NCBI GenBank assembly: GCA_964538625.1
Contig: CAZIGH010000020.1
Span: 18,512 to 82,511 of the forward strand
Length of the DNA stretch: 64,000 nt
Direction of reading: 5' to 3'
Origin: JAEUHM01 sp964538625
GTDB taxonomy: Bacteria; Verrucomicrobiota; Verrucomicrobiia; Verrucomicrobiales; Verrucomicrobiaceae
Part shown: positions 44,511 through 54,248 of the stretch, piece after piece
Position numbering within the stretch: the first letter of the stretch is position 1
Layout of the letters: every line of letters begins with the position of its first letter
Position numbers and translations under genes: made by a program
The notes under the pieces: generated by a model
The model's input: the letters and a program-made list of their open reading frames with translations, nothing else
Databases searched by the model: none
What the model was told of the DNA's origin: nothing

Positions 44511-45524
44511 ATGCCACCCCAAACGAACCCACTGCCCACGGATGACGTCGCCGCCATTGATGAACTGCGAGCCACGTTCGATCGACTCAAGAAGGAACTC
44601 TCACGCATCATCGTGGGGCAGGAGGAAGTGATTGAGCAGCTTTGCATCTGTCTGTTTGCGCGCGGCCACGGCCTGCTCATGGGCGTGCCTGGTCTTGCCA
44701 AAACGCTGCTCATTTCTCGCCTAGCCGAAACCATGAGCCTGAGCTTCAGCCGCATCCAGTTCACGCCTGACCTGATGCCCATGGACATCACCGGAACCGA
44801 CATCCTGCAAGAGGGGCAGGGCGGCAAGCGCCAGTTTGAGTTCGCAAAGGGGCCCGTCTTTGCGAACATCGTACTCGCAGATGAAATTAACCGTGCACCG
44901 TCCAAAACGCAGGCAGCCATGCTTGAGGCCATGCAGGAACATCGCGTCACCGTGGCCGGGCGCACTTATACCCTGGAGCAGCCCTTCTTCGTGCTCGCCA
45001 CGCAGAACCCAATCGAGCAGGAGGGAACCTATCCACTGCCCGAAGCGCAGCTGGACCGCTTCATGTTCATGATCGGAGTGGACTACCCGAGCCGCGCAGA
45101 AGAGCTGCTGATTGCGAAGACCACCACAGGCTCATCCCTGCCACCGCTGGAGCACGTGCTCAATGGGGAGCGCGTTCTGGCGTTCCAGGAGCTGGTCCGC
45201 CGCGTTCCGGTACCGGATCACATCTACGAGTTCGTGGTGGACCTGGTACGCCGCACCCGACCCGGGCGTGAAGGCTCACCAGACTGGGTAAGGCCTCTGG
45301 TGGGCTGGGGCGCTGGACCGCGTGCCGTGCAGTATCTCGTTCTCGGAGCCAAGGCCCGCGCTGCCTTGAACGGTAGCTATATGGTCCGTCTGGAGGATGT
45401 GGCAGCCGTGGCTGAGCCAGTGCTCCGACACCGCGTCATCACCACCTTCACCGCAGAGAGTGAAGGCGTGGACTCGAAGAAGGTCGTGAAACGACTGGTG
45501 GAGGAACTCTCCCGGGAGAAGTGA
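44511..45524 (+). CDS. MoxR family AAA+ ATPase
   Basis: A 337-residue cytoplasmic ATPase of the MoxR group. Walker A GVPGLAKT is at residues 58-65, Walker B VLADEINRAP follows, and sensor 1 is LATQNPIEQEGTYPLPEAQLDRF. MoxR proteins act as chaperones that activate or assemble VWA-domain partners, usually coded next door, as here (DUF58 and two VWA genes follow). Separated by 107 bases from the preceding gene, so it may have its own promoter. Best candidate for the energy-using core of the cluster. Confidence 0.95.
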   Translation: MPPQTNPLPTDDVAAIDELRATFDRLKKELSRIIVGQEEVIEQLCICLFARGHGLLMGVPGLAKTLLISRLAETMSLSFSRIQFTPDLMPMDITGTDILQEGQGGKRQFEFAKGPVFANIVLADEINRAPSKTQAAMLEAMQEHRVTVAGRTYTLEQPFFVLATQNPIEQEGTYPLPEAQLDRFMFMIGVDYPSRAEELLIAKTTTGSSLPPLEHVLNGERVLAFQELVRRVPVPDHIYEFVVDLVRRTRPGREGSPDWVRPLVGWGAGPRAVQYLVLGAKARAALNGSYMVRLEDVAAVAEPVLRHRVITTFTAESEGVDSKKVVKRLVEELSREK

Positions 45525-45636
45525 AGCCTTCTCTTCCCCACTCGCTTCCGTGCTCCTGTGCCTCTGTGACTTCCCGGGGGGGAAAGCAGGATGACGAATC
45601 CCGGGCATCCCAGCGCACCAAACACACCTCAACCCG

Positions 45637-46539
45637 ATGACTGACCGATCCTTCCTAGATCCCAAAGTCCTCTCGCGGCTCCTGCCGCTGCCGCTTCATG
45701 CGCGTCACGCCATGCTGGGAAGCGTCTCGGGGAAGCATCGTAGCCCCGTGCGCGGATCCTCCGTAGAGTTCGCCCAATACCGCAAGTATGTGCCGGGAGA
45801 CGACACCCGCCGTCTGGACTGGCGGACCTGGGGCAGGACGGATCGCTTCTACATCAAGGAGTTTGAGGCGGATACGAACCTGCGGCTCTGCCTGATCGTG
45901 GATGCCAGTGGCTCCATGAATTACGGTCCCCCAGGGGCGACGCGCCTGGACTACGTGAAGCGGCTTGCCGGCAGTCTGTCTTACCTAGCAGCTCATCAGG
46001 GTGATGCCGTAGGTTTGTGGAAAGTGGGCAGCGGCTCACACTTGGAGCTTCCGGCTCGCCGAGGAGCAGCGCATCTGGGGCTGGTGCTGGATGGACTGGC
46101 GGACCTGAAAGGCAGTGGAGAAACGACGCTGGTGGAGTCTCTCCATGCCGCCGCTGAGAAGATAAGCCAGCGCGCTCTGGTGGTTGTCTTTTCGGACCTG
46201 TTTGTAGATCCCGCAGAGTTGAAGCCAGCTCTTCAGCATCTGCGCTATCGCAAGCACGATGTCTCAGTGTTTCATCTGCTTGACCAGCAGGAGATTGACT
46301 TTGACTTCGATCGGCCCGCCCGCTTCCTGGACCTTGAGGGGGGCGAGCCCATCCTGGCAGATCCGACCGACATCGCGGTGAGGTATCGTGAGGCCGTGCG
46401 CACCTACCTCAGTGGCATTGACGAAGTGGTACGGAATACGGGTATAGACTATCACCGTGTGAAACTGCACGAGGCGTATGATGACGTGCTCGCAAGGTTC
46501 CTGCTGAGCCGCACACCCAAGAAAGGAGGATGGGGCTGA
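45637..46539 (+). CDS. DUF58 domain protein (VWA-like)
   Basis: A 300-residue protein of the DUF58 family. It carries GSSVEFAQYRKYVPGDDTRRLDWRTWGRTDRFYIKEFE, here seen in parts as FAQYRKYVPGDD and LDWRTWGRTDRF, the family hallmark. A MIDAS-type DASGSM near residue 90 follows. No membrane segment is present, so it is cytoplasmic or peripheral. DUF58 proteins are the usual immediate partner of MoxR ATPases. The 112-base spacing from moxR shows no obvious promoter. Confidence 0.93.
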   Translation: MTDRSFLDPKVLSRLLPLPLHARHAMLGSVSGKHRSPVRGSSVEFAQYRKYVPGDDTRRLDWRTWGRTDRFYIKEFEADTNLRLCLIVDASGSMNYGPPGATRLDYVKRLAGSLSYLAAHQGDAVGLWKVGSGSHLELPARRGAAHLGLVLDGLADLKGSGETTLVESLHAAAEKISQRALVVVFSDLFVDPAELKPALQHLRYRKHDVSVFHLLDQQEIDFDFDRPARFLDLEGGEPILADPTDIAVRYREAVRTYLSGIDEVVRNTGIDYHRVKLHEAYDDVLARFLLSRTPKKGGWG

Positions 46540-46600
46540 GCACCATGCAGAGGCGTCCCATGCTGAACATGGAAAACGGAAAACGGAAACCCAAACTCCC

Positions 46601-48619
46601 ATGAGCTTCCTCGCTCCATTTCTGCTTTTTGCCCTGCCGCTTGCAGCGCTGCCAGTGATCATTCATTTGATACACCTCCACAGACGGCGCACGATTCCCT
46701 GGGCGGCCACGATGTTCTTGCGCATGGCTCAGAAAATGAACCGTGGCTTCTCGCGCATTCGCCAGTTTTTGATTCTGGCAGCTCGCGTGCTGGCCGTGCT
46801 GGCGCTGATTTTTGTGGTGAGCCGTCCACTGGCCGGCGGATGGCTGGGGCTCACAGGCGGTGCGCCGGAAGTGGTGCTAGTGCTGCTGGATCGCAGCGCT
46901 TCCATGGAGCAGAGGAATCTGGCCAGTGCCCAGTCCAAGCGGGCATCAGCTCTGACCAAGATGGCAGAGGGCATAGAAGACCTCTTTGGAGACAGGACCA
47001 AAGTGGTGCTCATTGACAGCGCTACCGGGCAGCCTGCCGAAGTCAGCAATGTCAAAGCGCTCCTAGACCTGCCGCTGACAGCACCCACCGACACTGCCGC
47101 AGACCTTCCGTCCATGCTTCAAACGGCCCTGGATTACATTACTAAAAACCAGCTCGGGCGTACGGACGTATGGATAGCGAGTGATCTCAGACAGCGTGAC
47201 TGGGATGCTACCAGTGGGCGCTGGGAGGCTCTGCGCGCCGGTTTCGGTAAGCTTGACGCGGTGAAGTTTCACCTACTTGCGTACCCGGAAAGTGCCGTGG
47301 ACAACCTGGCTGTCTCAGTAGAGAACGTGACACGACGTGAATCTGGTGGAAAGGCGGAGCTGCTGATGGACATCCGCATTCGCCGCACTCGCGCCACTGA
47401 GGAGGTGTCCGATGTGCCGGTGGCGGTGCTGGTAAATGGGGTACGGAGTACCTTCACGGTGCCAGTGAAAGATACAGAGGCTCTGGTGCAGGGGCATGCT
47501 GTTCCCCTCGACTTGCAGACCAAACGCGGCTGGGGGCGCGTGGAACTGCCCGCAGACACCAACTTGCATGACAACCATTTTTACTTTGCCTTCGACGCAC
47601 CATTGGCTCCGCTGAGCGTGGTGGTCAGCGACGATGAGATGGTCCGTGGGCCGGCTCGTGCCGTCCTGACCTCGCCCGGAGACTCTGGCAAACGTCAGAA
47701 TGTTCAGTTGCTTCAGACGGCCCAGGCTGCCCAGGCAGAGTGGGACAAGGCAGCGCTCGTGCTCTGGCAGACGGAGCTTCCGCCACCGGGGGACCTGCTG
47801 CACAACCAGCTTCTTCAGCATGTGCAGGATGGACGCAGCATCCTGTTCCTGCCACCCACCACTGAGGCCATTGGGGATCATTCGTTCATGGGCTTATCTT
47901 GGGGAGCTTGGAAAACGGTCGAAAAGAAAACGGAGCAATCTGCCGCAGTGGAGTGGTGGCGTACGTCGGATGGATTGCTGGCCAACTCACGCAGTGGCCA
48001 GGCCCTGCCCGTAGGGGAACTTGAGATCCTGCGGCATCGTGTCATTCAGGGTGAGGGCAATGAACTGGCCCGACTCGCAGTTGGCGGCAGTCTTTTGGTA
48101 GAAGCGGGGGGCGGTCAGACTGGTTTGGCCGCTTTCCTCGGCACACTTCCCGGCAGCGCGGACTCCAGTTTGGCCCGGGACGGGGTGGTGTGGTATGCCA
48201 TGCTGCAACGCGCGCTCCAGGCTGGGGCATCAGCACTGGGGAATGCTCAGCAACGAGACGCTTCCCCCATGGCGCTGGACGGTGCCGTAAGTTGGAAGGG
48301 GGTGGACGAAGCCTCTGCCTCGTCTTCGCCCACGGGACTCACTGCGGGTGTCTTTGAGGCCGGAGAGCGGCGGGTGGCTCTGAATCGCCCCCTCGGAGAG
48401 GATGATGCCGCCATCTTAGGAGAAGAGGCGCTGGCCAGTTTGTTCGCCGGCCTGAGTTTTCACCGGGTGGATGACTCAGTGGATAGTGAGCGGGACATCG
48501 CCAATGAAATCTGGCGCACCTTTCTCCTCCTGATGGCACTGGCCATCATCGTGGAAGCCGTGCTGTGCCTGCCACCGCGTGTGGAATCTTTCAGAGGAAG
48601 AAAGGAGGTCTTGGCGTGA
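46601..48619 (+). CDS. BatA-type membrane protein with VWA domain
   Basis: A 672-residue protein. The N-terminus FLAPFLLFALPLAALPVIIHLIHLHRRR followed by WAATMFLRMAQKM is the BatA/aerotolerance N-terminal domain (helix pair with LHRRR turn). A second helix lies at about 55-73. The VWA-like domain has the MIDAS sequence LLDRSASM near residue 100. The C-terminus has another membrane helix (TFLLLMALAIIVEAVLCLP). The middle (about 250-600) has no motif I recognise. It is expected to sit in the membrane with its VWA domain exposed and to be a MoxR client. Its stop overlaps the next start (GTGA). Confidence 0.9.
   Translation: MSFLAPFLLFALPLAALPVIIHLIHLHRRRTIPWAATMFLRMAQKMNRGFSRIRQFLILAARVLAVLALIFVVSRPLAGGWLGLTGGAPEVVLVLLDRSASMEQRNLASAQSKRASALTKMAEGIEDLFGDRTKVVLIDSATGQPAEVSNVKALLDLPLTAPTDTAADLPSMLQTALDYITKNQLGRTDVWIASDLRQRDWDATSGRWEALRAGFGKLDAVKFHLLAYPESAVDNLAVSVENVTRRESGGKAELLMDIRIRRTRATEEVSDVPVAVLVNGVRSTFTVPVKDTEALVQGHAVPLDLQTKRGWGRVELPADTNLHDNHFYFAFDAPLAPLSVVVSDDEMVRGPARAVLTSPGDSGKRQNVQLLQTAQAAQAEWDKAALVLWQTELPPPGDLLHNQLLQHVQDGRSILFLPPTTEAIGDHSFMGLSWGAWKTVEKKTEQSAAVEWWRTSDGLLANSRSGQALPVGELEILRHRVIQGEGNELARLAVGGSLLVEAGGGQTGLAAFLGTLPGSADSSLARDGVVWYAMLQRALQAGASALGNAQQRDASPMALDGAVSWKGVDEASASSSPTGLTAGVFEAGERRVALNRPLGEDDAAILGEEALASLFAGLSFHRVDDSVDSERDIANEIWRTFLLLMALAIIVEAVLCLPPRVESFRGRKEVLA
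48601..48609 (+). promoter_or_regulatory. Ribosome-binding site deciding a GTG start
   Basis: AAAGGAGGT, a near-perfect Shine-Dalgarno sequence, lies 6 bases before the GTG at 48616 and inside the end of the preceding gene. It shows that the following gene starts with GTG, not at the upstream ATG. Confidence 0.85.
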
Positions 48620-50826
48620 GCAGCGGGGGCGCTTTGACTTGGGTCACTACCCCTTGGAGCATCGCTCTTGGGGTCGGCATTGTGCTGGTCACATTGTTTT
48701 TGTCCTGGCTTGGCTGGAGACGATCGGTAGCCAAGAAGCGGTCTGTAGGGTTGCTTGAAGTTCTCCGGGTTTTGATCGCGCTCGGCATAGCGGTGACCCT
48801 GAACCAGCCGGAGTGGAAAGAGGAGTTCACCCCGGATCAGCGTCCTACGATCGCCGTGCTGGTGGACACGTCGAAGTCCATGCAGACGGAGGACGTAATG
48901 GAGCGAGACAATCCCGCTGCTGAACTGAAGTCGCGCGCCGATGCCGCAGTTGCCTTCTCCAGACCTGAGCTTTGGGAACCCTTGCGCAAGGATGCGGATC
49001 TCATTGTGGAGCCGTTCAGCTCCTCCCTGTCACCGGCCGATGAAGCGACGGATTTGAACGGCACCTTGCTCAAGGTGCTGGAAGAGCAGGCTCATCTGAA
49101 GACCGTGGTGCTGGTGACGGATGGAGACTGGAACACCGGAGGCTCTCCCGCTCAGGCTGGCACGCAGCTCCGAATGCGGTCCATCCCCGTCATGGCGGTA
49201 CCGGTGGGTGCTGAAACGAAGCTGCCAGACGTGCAAGTGGTGAGTTTTGACGTGCCCACGTTCGGTGTGGAGGGCAAGCCGCTGCGCATCCCCTTCGTAG
49301 TAGAGTCCTCTCTGCCCAGGGAGCAGTTTATCACCGTGGAGGTGAAGACCAGCACAGGAGAAACGCTGACCAAAGAAGTCACGCTTCCAGCCATGGGCCG
49401 TGTGCAGGACAGTGTGGTCTGGAGGCCAGCCACTCTTGGGGATGCCACGCTCACTCTGGTGGTGCCTAAGGTGGAGGGTGAACGATTTCCTGACAACAAC
49501 TCTCTCGAAGCGCCAGTGTCCATACGCAAAGAGGAGTTGCGGGTATTGATCGTGGAGAGCCTTCCCCGCTGGGAGTATCGCTACATGCGCAACGCCATGG
49601 AGCGAGATCCTGGCGTGGAGGTAAACACCGTGTTGTTTCACTCAGGTCTCAATCAAATGGGTCAGGGCAGGGGATACTTGGATGCGTTCCCCAAGCCTGA
49701 GGAGCTGAGCAAGTATGACGTGGTGTTCCTTGGTGATGTCGGTCTTCAGCAGGGCATGCTCACGGCTGAGCAGGCGGAGCAGTTGAAAAGGCTCGTGCGT
49801 GACCAAGCCAGTGGGCTGGTGTTTCTGCCCGGCTTCCAGGGGCACCACAGCACGCTGGCGGCTGAGGGCTCGCCTCTGGCCGAGTTGTATCCTGTGCTAC
49901 TGGATGCGGCACAACCCAAGGGCTGGGGAGCGGCAGCACCAGGCAGATTCGCCCTCACGGAAAGCGGGCAAAGAAGCTTGCTCACCAGGTTGGAAGACTC
50001 TGATGAAGCGAGCGCCAGAGTGTGGTCCACGCTGCCCGGCTTTCAATGGTATGCACCGGCCTTGCGAGCCAGGGCTGGTTCAGAGGTTTTGGCTACGCAC
50101 AGCAGCGAGAGCGGGCGTTTTGGCCGCATTCCATTGCTAGTGTCCAGAACGTTTGGTGCGGGGAAGATCCTGTTCATGGGTAGTGATGGTGCATGGAGAT
50201 GGCGGCGCGGCGTGGAGGACAAGTATCATTATCGCTTCTGGGGGCAGGTGGTGCGCTGGATGGCCTACCAGCGAAACATGGCCTCAGGAGGGAATCTGCG
50301 TCTGTTTTATAGCCCTGACCGACCGACCACTGGCGATGTGCTGACACTCAATGCAAACGCACTGAGTACTACGGGCGAACCTTTGCGTGATGCCGCAGTC
50401 ACGGTTCAGATCGCTTCTCCTTCTGGCAAGACCAGCAGCGTAAGGCTTTTGCCAGCCGGGGAGGAGGCCTTTGGGCTGTTTACCGGAACCTTCGTGCCGA
50501 GTGAACCCGGTGAACACAAGGTGCGCCTGATTTGCGCTGAGAGCGGCGCTCCATTGGATGCCACCATCAGCATCCAGGGCACTGCTCGTGAGAAGCTAGG
50601 AGAGCCGGCGCGCTATGATGTGCTCAGGGAGCTTGCCAGTTTGACCCGGGGGCAGCTCCTGAACCATGCCGAACCTGAAGCCGTGGTGAAAGCCATTTCC
50701 GCGCTTCCTGAACCCGAACTGGAGGAGCGCCGGGTGCTGCTCTGGGCGCATCCCTTGTGGGCGGGGCTCCTTCTGCTGTTGATGGCCACCTTCTGGATCG
50801 GACGCAAGTTGGTCGGCATGTTCTGA
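48616..50826 (+). CDS. VWA/glutamine-amidotransferase-like membrane protein (arm 1)
   Basis: A 736-residue protein starting at GTG, set by the AAAGGAGGT site 6 bases upstream and a GTGA overlap. Two N-terminal membrane helices (about 15-35 and 45-65) are followed by a VWA domain (VLVDTSKSMQ, MIDAS at about 98; VVLVTDGDWNTGG). A later segment (LRVLIVESLPRWEYRYMRNAMERDP, parts given as LRVLIVESLPRWEY) resembles the class I glutamine-amidotransferase-like domain of this protein family. FGAGKILFMGSDGAWRWRR follows. One C-terminal helix ends the chain (LLLLMATFWIGRKL). It is the clear paralogue of the gene at 51.9-54.1 kb. Stops 65 bases before the convergent pseudo-caspase gene. Confidence 0.9.
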   Translation: MSSGGALTWVTTPWSIALGVGIVLVTLFLSWLGWRRSVAKKRSVGLLEVLRVLIALGIAVTLNQPEWKEEFTPDQRPTIAVLVDTSKSMQTEDVMERDNPAAELKSRADAAVAFSRPELWEPLRKDADLIVEPFSSSLSPADEATDLNGTLLKVLEEQAHLKTVVLVTDGDWNTGGSPAQAGTQLRMRSIPVMAVPVGAETKLPDVQVVSFDVPTFGVEGKPLRIPFVVESSLPREQFITVEVKTSTGETLTKEVTLPAMGRVQDSVVWRPATLGDATLTLVVPKVEGERFPDNNSLEAPVSIRKEELRVLIVESLPRWEYRYMRNAMERDPGVEVNTVLFHSGLNQMGQGRGYLDAFPKPEELSKYDVVFLGDVGLQQGMLTAEQAEQLKRLVRDQASGLVFLPGFQGHHSTLAAEGSPLAELYPVLLDAAQPKGWGAAAPGRFALTESGQRSLLTRLEDSDEASARVWSTLPGFQWYAPALRARAGSEVLATHSSESGRFGRIPLLVSRTFGAGKILFMGSDGAWRWRRGVEDKYHYRFWGQVVRWMAYQRNMASGGNLRLFYSPDRPTTGDVLTLNANALSTTGEPLRDAAVTVQIASPSGKTSSVRLLPAGEEAFGLFTGTFVPSEPGEHKVRLICAESGAPLDATISIQGTAREKLGEPARYDVLRELASLTRGQLLNHAEPEAVVKAISALPEPELEERRVLLWAHPLWAGLLLLLMATFWIGRKLVGMF

Positions 50827-50891
50827 CCCCAACCGTGCTTGCCTGGACTCCGATGCTCAGGCTCTCAGAAACAGCGGCCGAGAACGGAGTG

Positions 50892-51872
50892 TCACGTTGC
50901 TGGGTTTGTGAGGTTGGAGATCTCCCTGAGCAGCGCCTCGAGCTGGCGGTAGTAGTCTGCCTCAGGCAGTGTTTGCTTCTGATCCACGAGGGTGCGCAGT
51001 TGGGCTTCGAGTGCGTCGCGCCTCGCTCTGGCTTCCGGTGAAAGTTTGCTGTCATCCGAGTTGAGAACGAGGTGGAGCTGTCTTGCTCGTGCGCCTTCTG
51101 GCACCTTAACGCCTTCGACTGGTTTGGCCTTGAGGCCGGTGAAGGACTCAGAGCGGGTGCCTTGCTTGTCGGCATTGTCATCCAGCAGGGCGTGTTCCGT
51201 GGCGATGCGGTCTTCTTTTTCGTAGAACTGCTGTGTTTCGTTGGCTGCGAAGAGGAAGGCTTCGAGCACGGAGACCTGCTCGTCCTGATCCAAGTCTGCC
51301 TCGATATGACCTGCGATGGCGCGCGCGAAGTAAAGCCCGAAGCGGGTGAAGTAAACCTCATCCGGTCCTTTGGTGGCGGTGACGATGGTGCGTCCGGGTT
51401 GACTGAGCGCCTGGATGAAGGCACCTGAAGCGGCAGTGGTGTCGATGATAACCAGTTCACGCTTTGCGTCAGCGAGGAGGGTGGCGAGATGGGTAGAGGA
51501 CAGGTCTGGGCCAGGCAGATTGAAGTGGGAGTCTCGGCCATCCGACGTGCCATGACCTATGAATATGAGCCAAAGTGGTTCGGGATTGGCTGGGATGAGA
51601 GACGCAAGCACTCTCGTGAGGGCGGTGAGTGGCTCGGCTTCCTTGTTTGAATCAAGCAGGGTGACGGATGTGCCTGAACCTTCCGCTGCTGATTTTAAGA
51701 GTGTAGCGACTTCTTGAAACTGTTTCCCGTATTCTTCGGTGCCGGGAGCACCTACGACGAGTAAGAGGTCTGCTGCGCTGCATGGGCATGAAAGGATGCA
51801 CGCCGTGAACATGAGGCCCAAGACTCTGTGCTTCAGGGAGGTAAGGGGATGTGGTCCAGGGTGGAGGAACAT
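50892..51872 (-). CDS. Secreted caspase-fold protein lacking the catalytic cysteine
   Basis: A 326-residue protein with a signal peptide (residues about 1-33). The caspase/C13-like core is visible: LWLIFIGHGTSDGRDSHFNLPGPDL gives the His box, here written IGHGTSDGRD with H107; RELVIIDTTAASGAFIQAL occupies the place of the Cys box, with D144 and S149-G150; and TVTATKGPD-like plus VYFTRFGLYFARAI follow. The mature chain contains no Cys at all, so it cannot be a cysteine protease. The C-terminal third (about 235-326) is helical and charged. Last gene of arm 2, 12 bases after the VWA gene, so probably part of the same complex. A scaffolding or sensing role is a guess. Confidence 0.7.
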   Translation of the reverse strand: MFLHPGPHPLTSLKHRVLGLMFTACILSCPCSAADLLLVVGAPGTEEYGKQFQEVATLLKSAAEGSGTSVTLLDSNKEAEPLTALTRVLASLIPANPEPLWLIFIGHGTSDGRDSHFNLPGPDLSSTHLATLLADAKRELVIIDTTAASGAFIQALSQPGRTIVTATKGPDEVYFTRFGLYFARAIAGHIEADLDQDEQVSVLEAFLFAANETQQFYEKEDRIATEHALLDDNADKQGTRSESFTGLKAKPVEGVKVPEGARARQLHLVLNSDDSKLSPEARARRDALEAQLRTLVDQKQTLPEADYYRQLEALLREISNLTNPAT

Positions 51873-51884
51873 GATGGTGTGCGG

Positions 51885-54077
51885 CTAAAGCCAGCCATTG
51901 CTGCGGCGGATGAACCACTCGCCTACTAGCAGTGAAAGGATGGCTCCAAGGTAGAGGGGATGGTGCCAGAGGGGGGTGACTTTGCGTTCGGTGATGGGTT
52001 GCTGAAGACTTCCAAGGAGCGCTGGAAGTGACGATAGGGCTTCGGAGGGAATGACTTTCCCACCAGTGTCGGAAGCCAGGCGGGCGAGAAAGGACTCGTT
52101 TGGAACGAGTGTTTGAGTCTCATCGGCGAGGGGATTGAGCGTCCAGCCTGCGGACGCGGTGGAGATGACGGTGCCGTCTGCCTCTGTGGCCTGACACTGC
52201 ACCAGATAGCTGCCTGCTGTGCTGGAGTGATGAGTGGCTTCGTAGAGCCCTGGTTCCGAGAGGGATGGCTCTGCGGTGATGCGGATGGGGGAGGCTTGCT
52301 TGCCTTCAAGATCGGTGTGGATGACGGTGAGCTGCACGGAGGCATCGTCCTGGGGAGTGAATGCTTTATTGCGCACGCGGACCTCGATCTTTTGGGAAAG
52401 TCCGTCCTCTGACGGCTGAAGTGCGAGTTGAAGACGGTCCGGCACGTCCACCAAAAGGTGGCGTATGATCTGACGCCAGTGCTTCTGCATGTCGTTCTGT
52501 TGGGAGGCATCCTTCATGCCCCAGCGCCATACATCTCCTATGGTGAAGGCGAGGACACGCCCGCTACCGAACTTTTGAGTGATGAGGGCCGGGACGCTGC
52601 GTCCGTTTTTGTCCGAGAGTGATGCCAGTATGCTGGCTCCCGGTTTGATGCTGAAGGTCTGATTGACGGCAAAGAACGGTGGCATGGCGGCGATGCGGAT
52701 CTCATCCGTCTGCTGGTCGGGATGTAGCCGGGTCCAGGGTTCCAGCCAGCCTTCCCTGCTGAGGCTATAGTGAGCGTCTTGGATGGCGGGGCCTGAGGCG
52801 AGTTTGTCTAGATACACGGGGAGCAGGCGGCCTACGGGGGTGTGCTCGTACTTGCCTGCGCCAAAGCTTTCCTGTCCACCGAGCATGAGCAGGCTGCCAC
52901 CTCGCAAGCTGACGAACTTTTCAATGAGGGTCATTTGCTCCTGGGAGAAGAATTCTGCCTCGATGTCGTCGAGTACGATGGCCCGGTAGTCGCTGAAGAG
53001 GGACTCTGCGGTTTTTGGGAAGCCGTCGATGAGCTCTCTTTCATCTCGTGTGTTGAGGCGGATGAGCACTGGCTGGTCGTAGCGTTGAACGTCGTCTCCG
53101 CCGCGCGCACCGAAGCCGGTGAAGAGAGGGTTTGACGATTCTCCTGGTCTGCCACGCCATTCGAACTTTGGCTCTCGCTTGGCGATGCGGATGAGGGCTG
53201 GCATTTGAACTTCTGGGTCTGCGGTCAGCGAGCGACGGAGGAACTTGTAGTCCCAGTTGGGGCGTCCGCCGACATAGAGCACGCGGTAGGGGCCGCTGCC
53301 GCGATCTACGGCGAGCAGGCGGGCGTTGTTGAGAAGGGTAGCTTCTGGGATGGACGATGAGGTTTCTGCTTTGACGAGGAGGAAGGAAACCCCGGGCGTG
53401 GACACTGGGACGCGAATGCGGAAGACGCGTTGGGCGTCTGTGAGTTTGAAGGTCTGCGATTCGTTTGCCAGGAGCTTCCCTGCCTCATCAAAGACGGAAA
53501 GTTTGATGGACTGGGGTTCGCGGAAGCCGGTTTGTGACACCTTTGCGGTGACGGTGACGGGTGAATCTTCAAAGGCTGTCTGAGAAGCACTGACTTCGGT
53601 GACAGATAGATCCGGTAGTGAGAGTGGACTGGTGATGGGAACGGGGAATACGGGTGCCCCTTGAGGCAGCGGTGGCGGTGGCCATGAATCTGAGTCCGTG
53701 CTTAGTCCGTCCGTCAGAAGGATGATGGCGGTGGTGTTGCTCGTGCGCTGGATCTGGCGTGCAGAGAGAACGGGGGCGACCAAGCGTGAGGCGTGCCCGT
53801 CGAACGTGAGTGAAGCTGCGTCTGGAATGGTGCGGGAACGCTGGTCTATGGCCTGAATGCGGACGCGGAAGTCCTTGCGGAGGCTGGCAAGCCACGCGGG
53901 TTCAGTGTTGTCAGGATGGATCAGAGAGCTGCGGAGCTGGTCTGCGCGGCTGGTGCCGTCAGTGGTGGGCACGGCGAGGCTACGGGAGTTATCCGCTAGA
54001 ATGAGAACTTCGTTGGCTCCTTTCTTGGGGATCTCACGGACGGAGACGGGATCCAGCAGGCAGAAGCCGATAAGCAA
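51885..54077 (-). CDS. VWA/glutamine-amidotransferase-like membrane protein (arm 2), start unclear
   Basis: A protein of at least 730 residues. It matches the arm-1 VWA protein: MIDAS-like VLILADNSRSLA, ILLTDGLSTDSD, YRVLYVGGRPNWDYKFLRR, FGSGRVLAFTIGDVWRWG, and a C-terminal helix (LYLGAILSLLVGEWFIRR). The first usual start codon is TTG 54077, but the frame continues upstream to 54248 right after the previous gene's stop. That upstream stretch encodes FHIPLSTLIQHPERWPLAL and LVIVAFLLYRGYSG, exactly the helix expected at the N-terminus. No ATG, GTG or TTG lies there, so either ATC (54242) or CTG (54227) is used, or a base is wrong. Confidence 0.85.
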   Translation of the reverse strand: MLIGFCLLDPVSVREIPKKGANEVLILADNSRSLAVPTTDGTSRADQLRSSLIHPDNTEPAWLASLRKDFRVRIQAIDQRSRTIPDAASLTFDGHASRLVAPVLSARQIQRTSNTTAIILLTDGLSTDSDSWPPPPLPQGAPVFPVPITSPLSLPDLSVTEVSASQTAFEDSPVTVTAKVSQTGFREPQSIKLSVFDEAGKLLANESQTFKLTDAQRVFRIRVPVSTPGVSFLLVKAETSSSIPEATLLNNARLLAVDRGSGPYRVLYVGGRPNWDYKFLRRSLTADPEVQMPALIRIAKREPKFEWRGRPGESSNPLFTGFGARGGDDVQRYDQPVLIRLNTRDERELIDGFPKTAESLFSDYRAIVLDDIEAEFFSQEQMTLIEKFVSLRGGSLLMLGGQESFGAGKYEHTPVGRLLPVYLDKLASGPAIQDAHYSLSREGWLEPWTRLHPDQQTDEIRIAAMPPFFAVNQTFSIKPGASILASLSDKNGRSVPALITQKFGSGRVLAFTIGDVWRWGMKDASQQNDMQKHWRQIIRHLLVDVPDRLQLALQPSEDGLSQKIEVRVRNKAFTPQDDASVQLTVIHTDLEGKQASPIRITAEPSLSEPGLYEATHHSSTAGSYLVQCQATEADGTVISTASAGWTLNPLADETQTLVPNESFLARLASDTGGKVIPSEALSSLPALLGSLQQPITERKVTPLWHHPLYLGAILSLLVGEWFIRRSNGWL

Positions 54078-54248
54078 GAGGGCGAGAGTCTTGCAAGTGA
54101 CTGCGGCTAACTTTGGAGTTTTGGGTAGATGGAGGCCGGAGTATCCGCGATAGAGAAGAAAAGCGACGATGACCAGCCAGAGCAGGGCAAGGGGCCAGCG
54201 TTCGGGATGTTGGATGAGGGTGCTCAGTGGGATGTGAAAGATGTAGGT

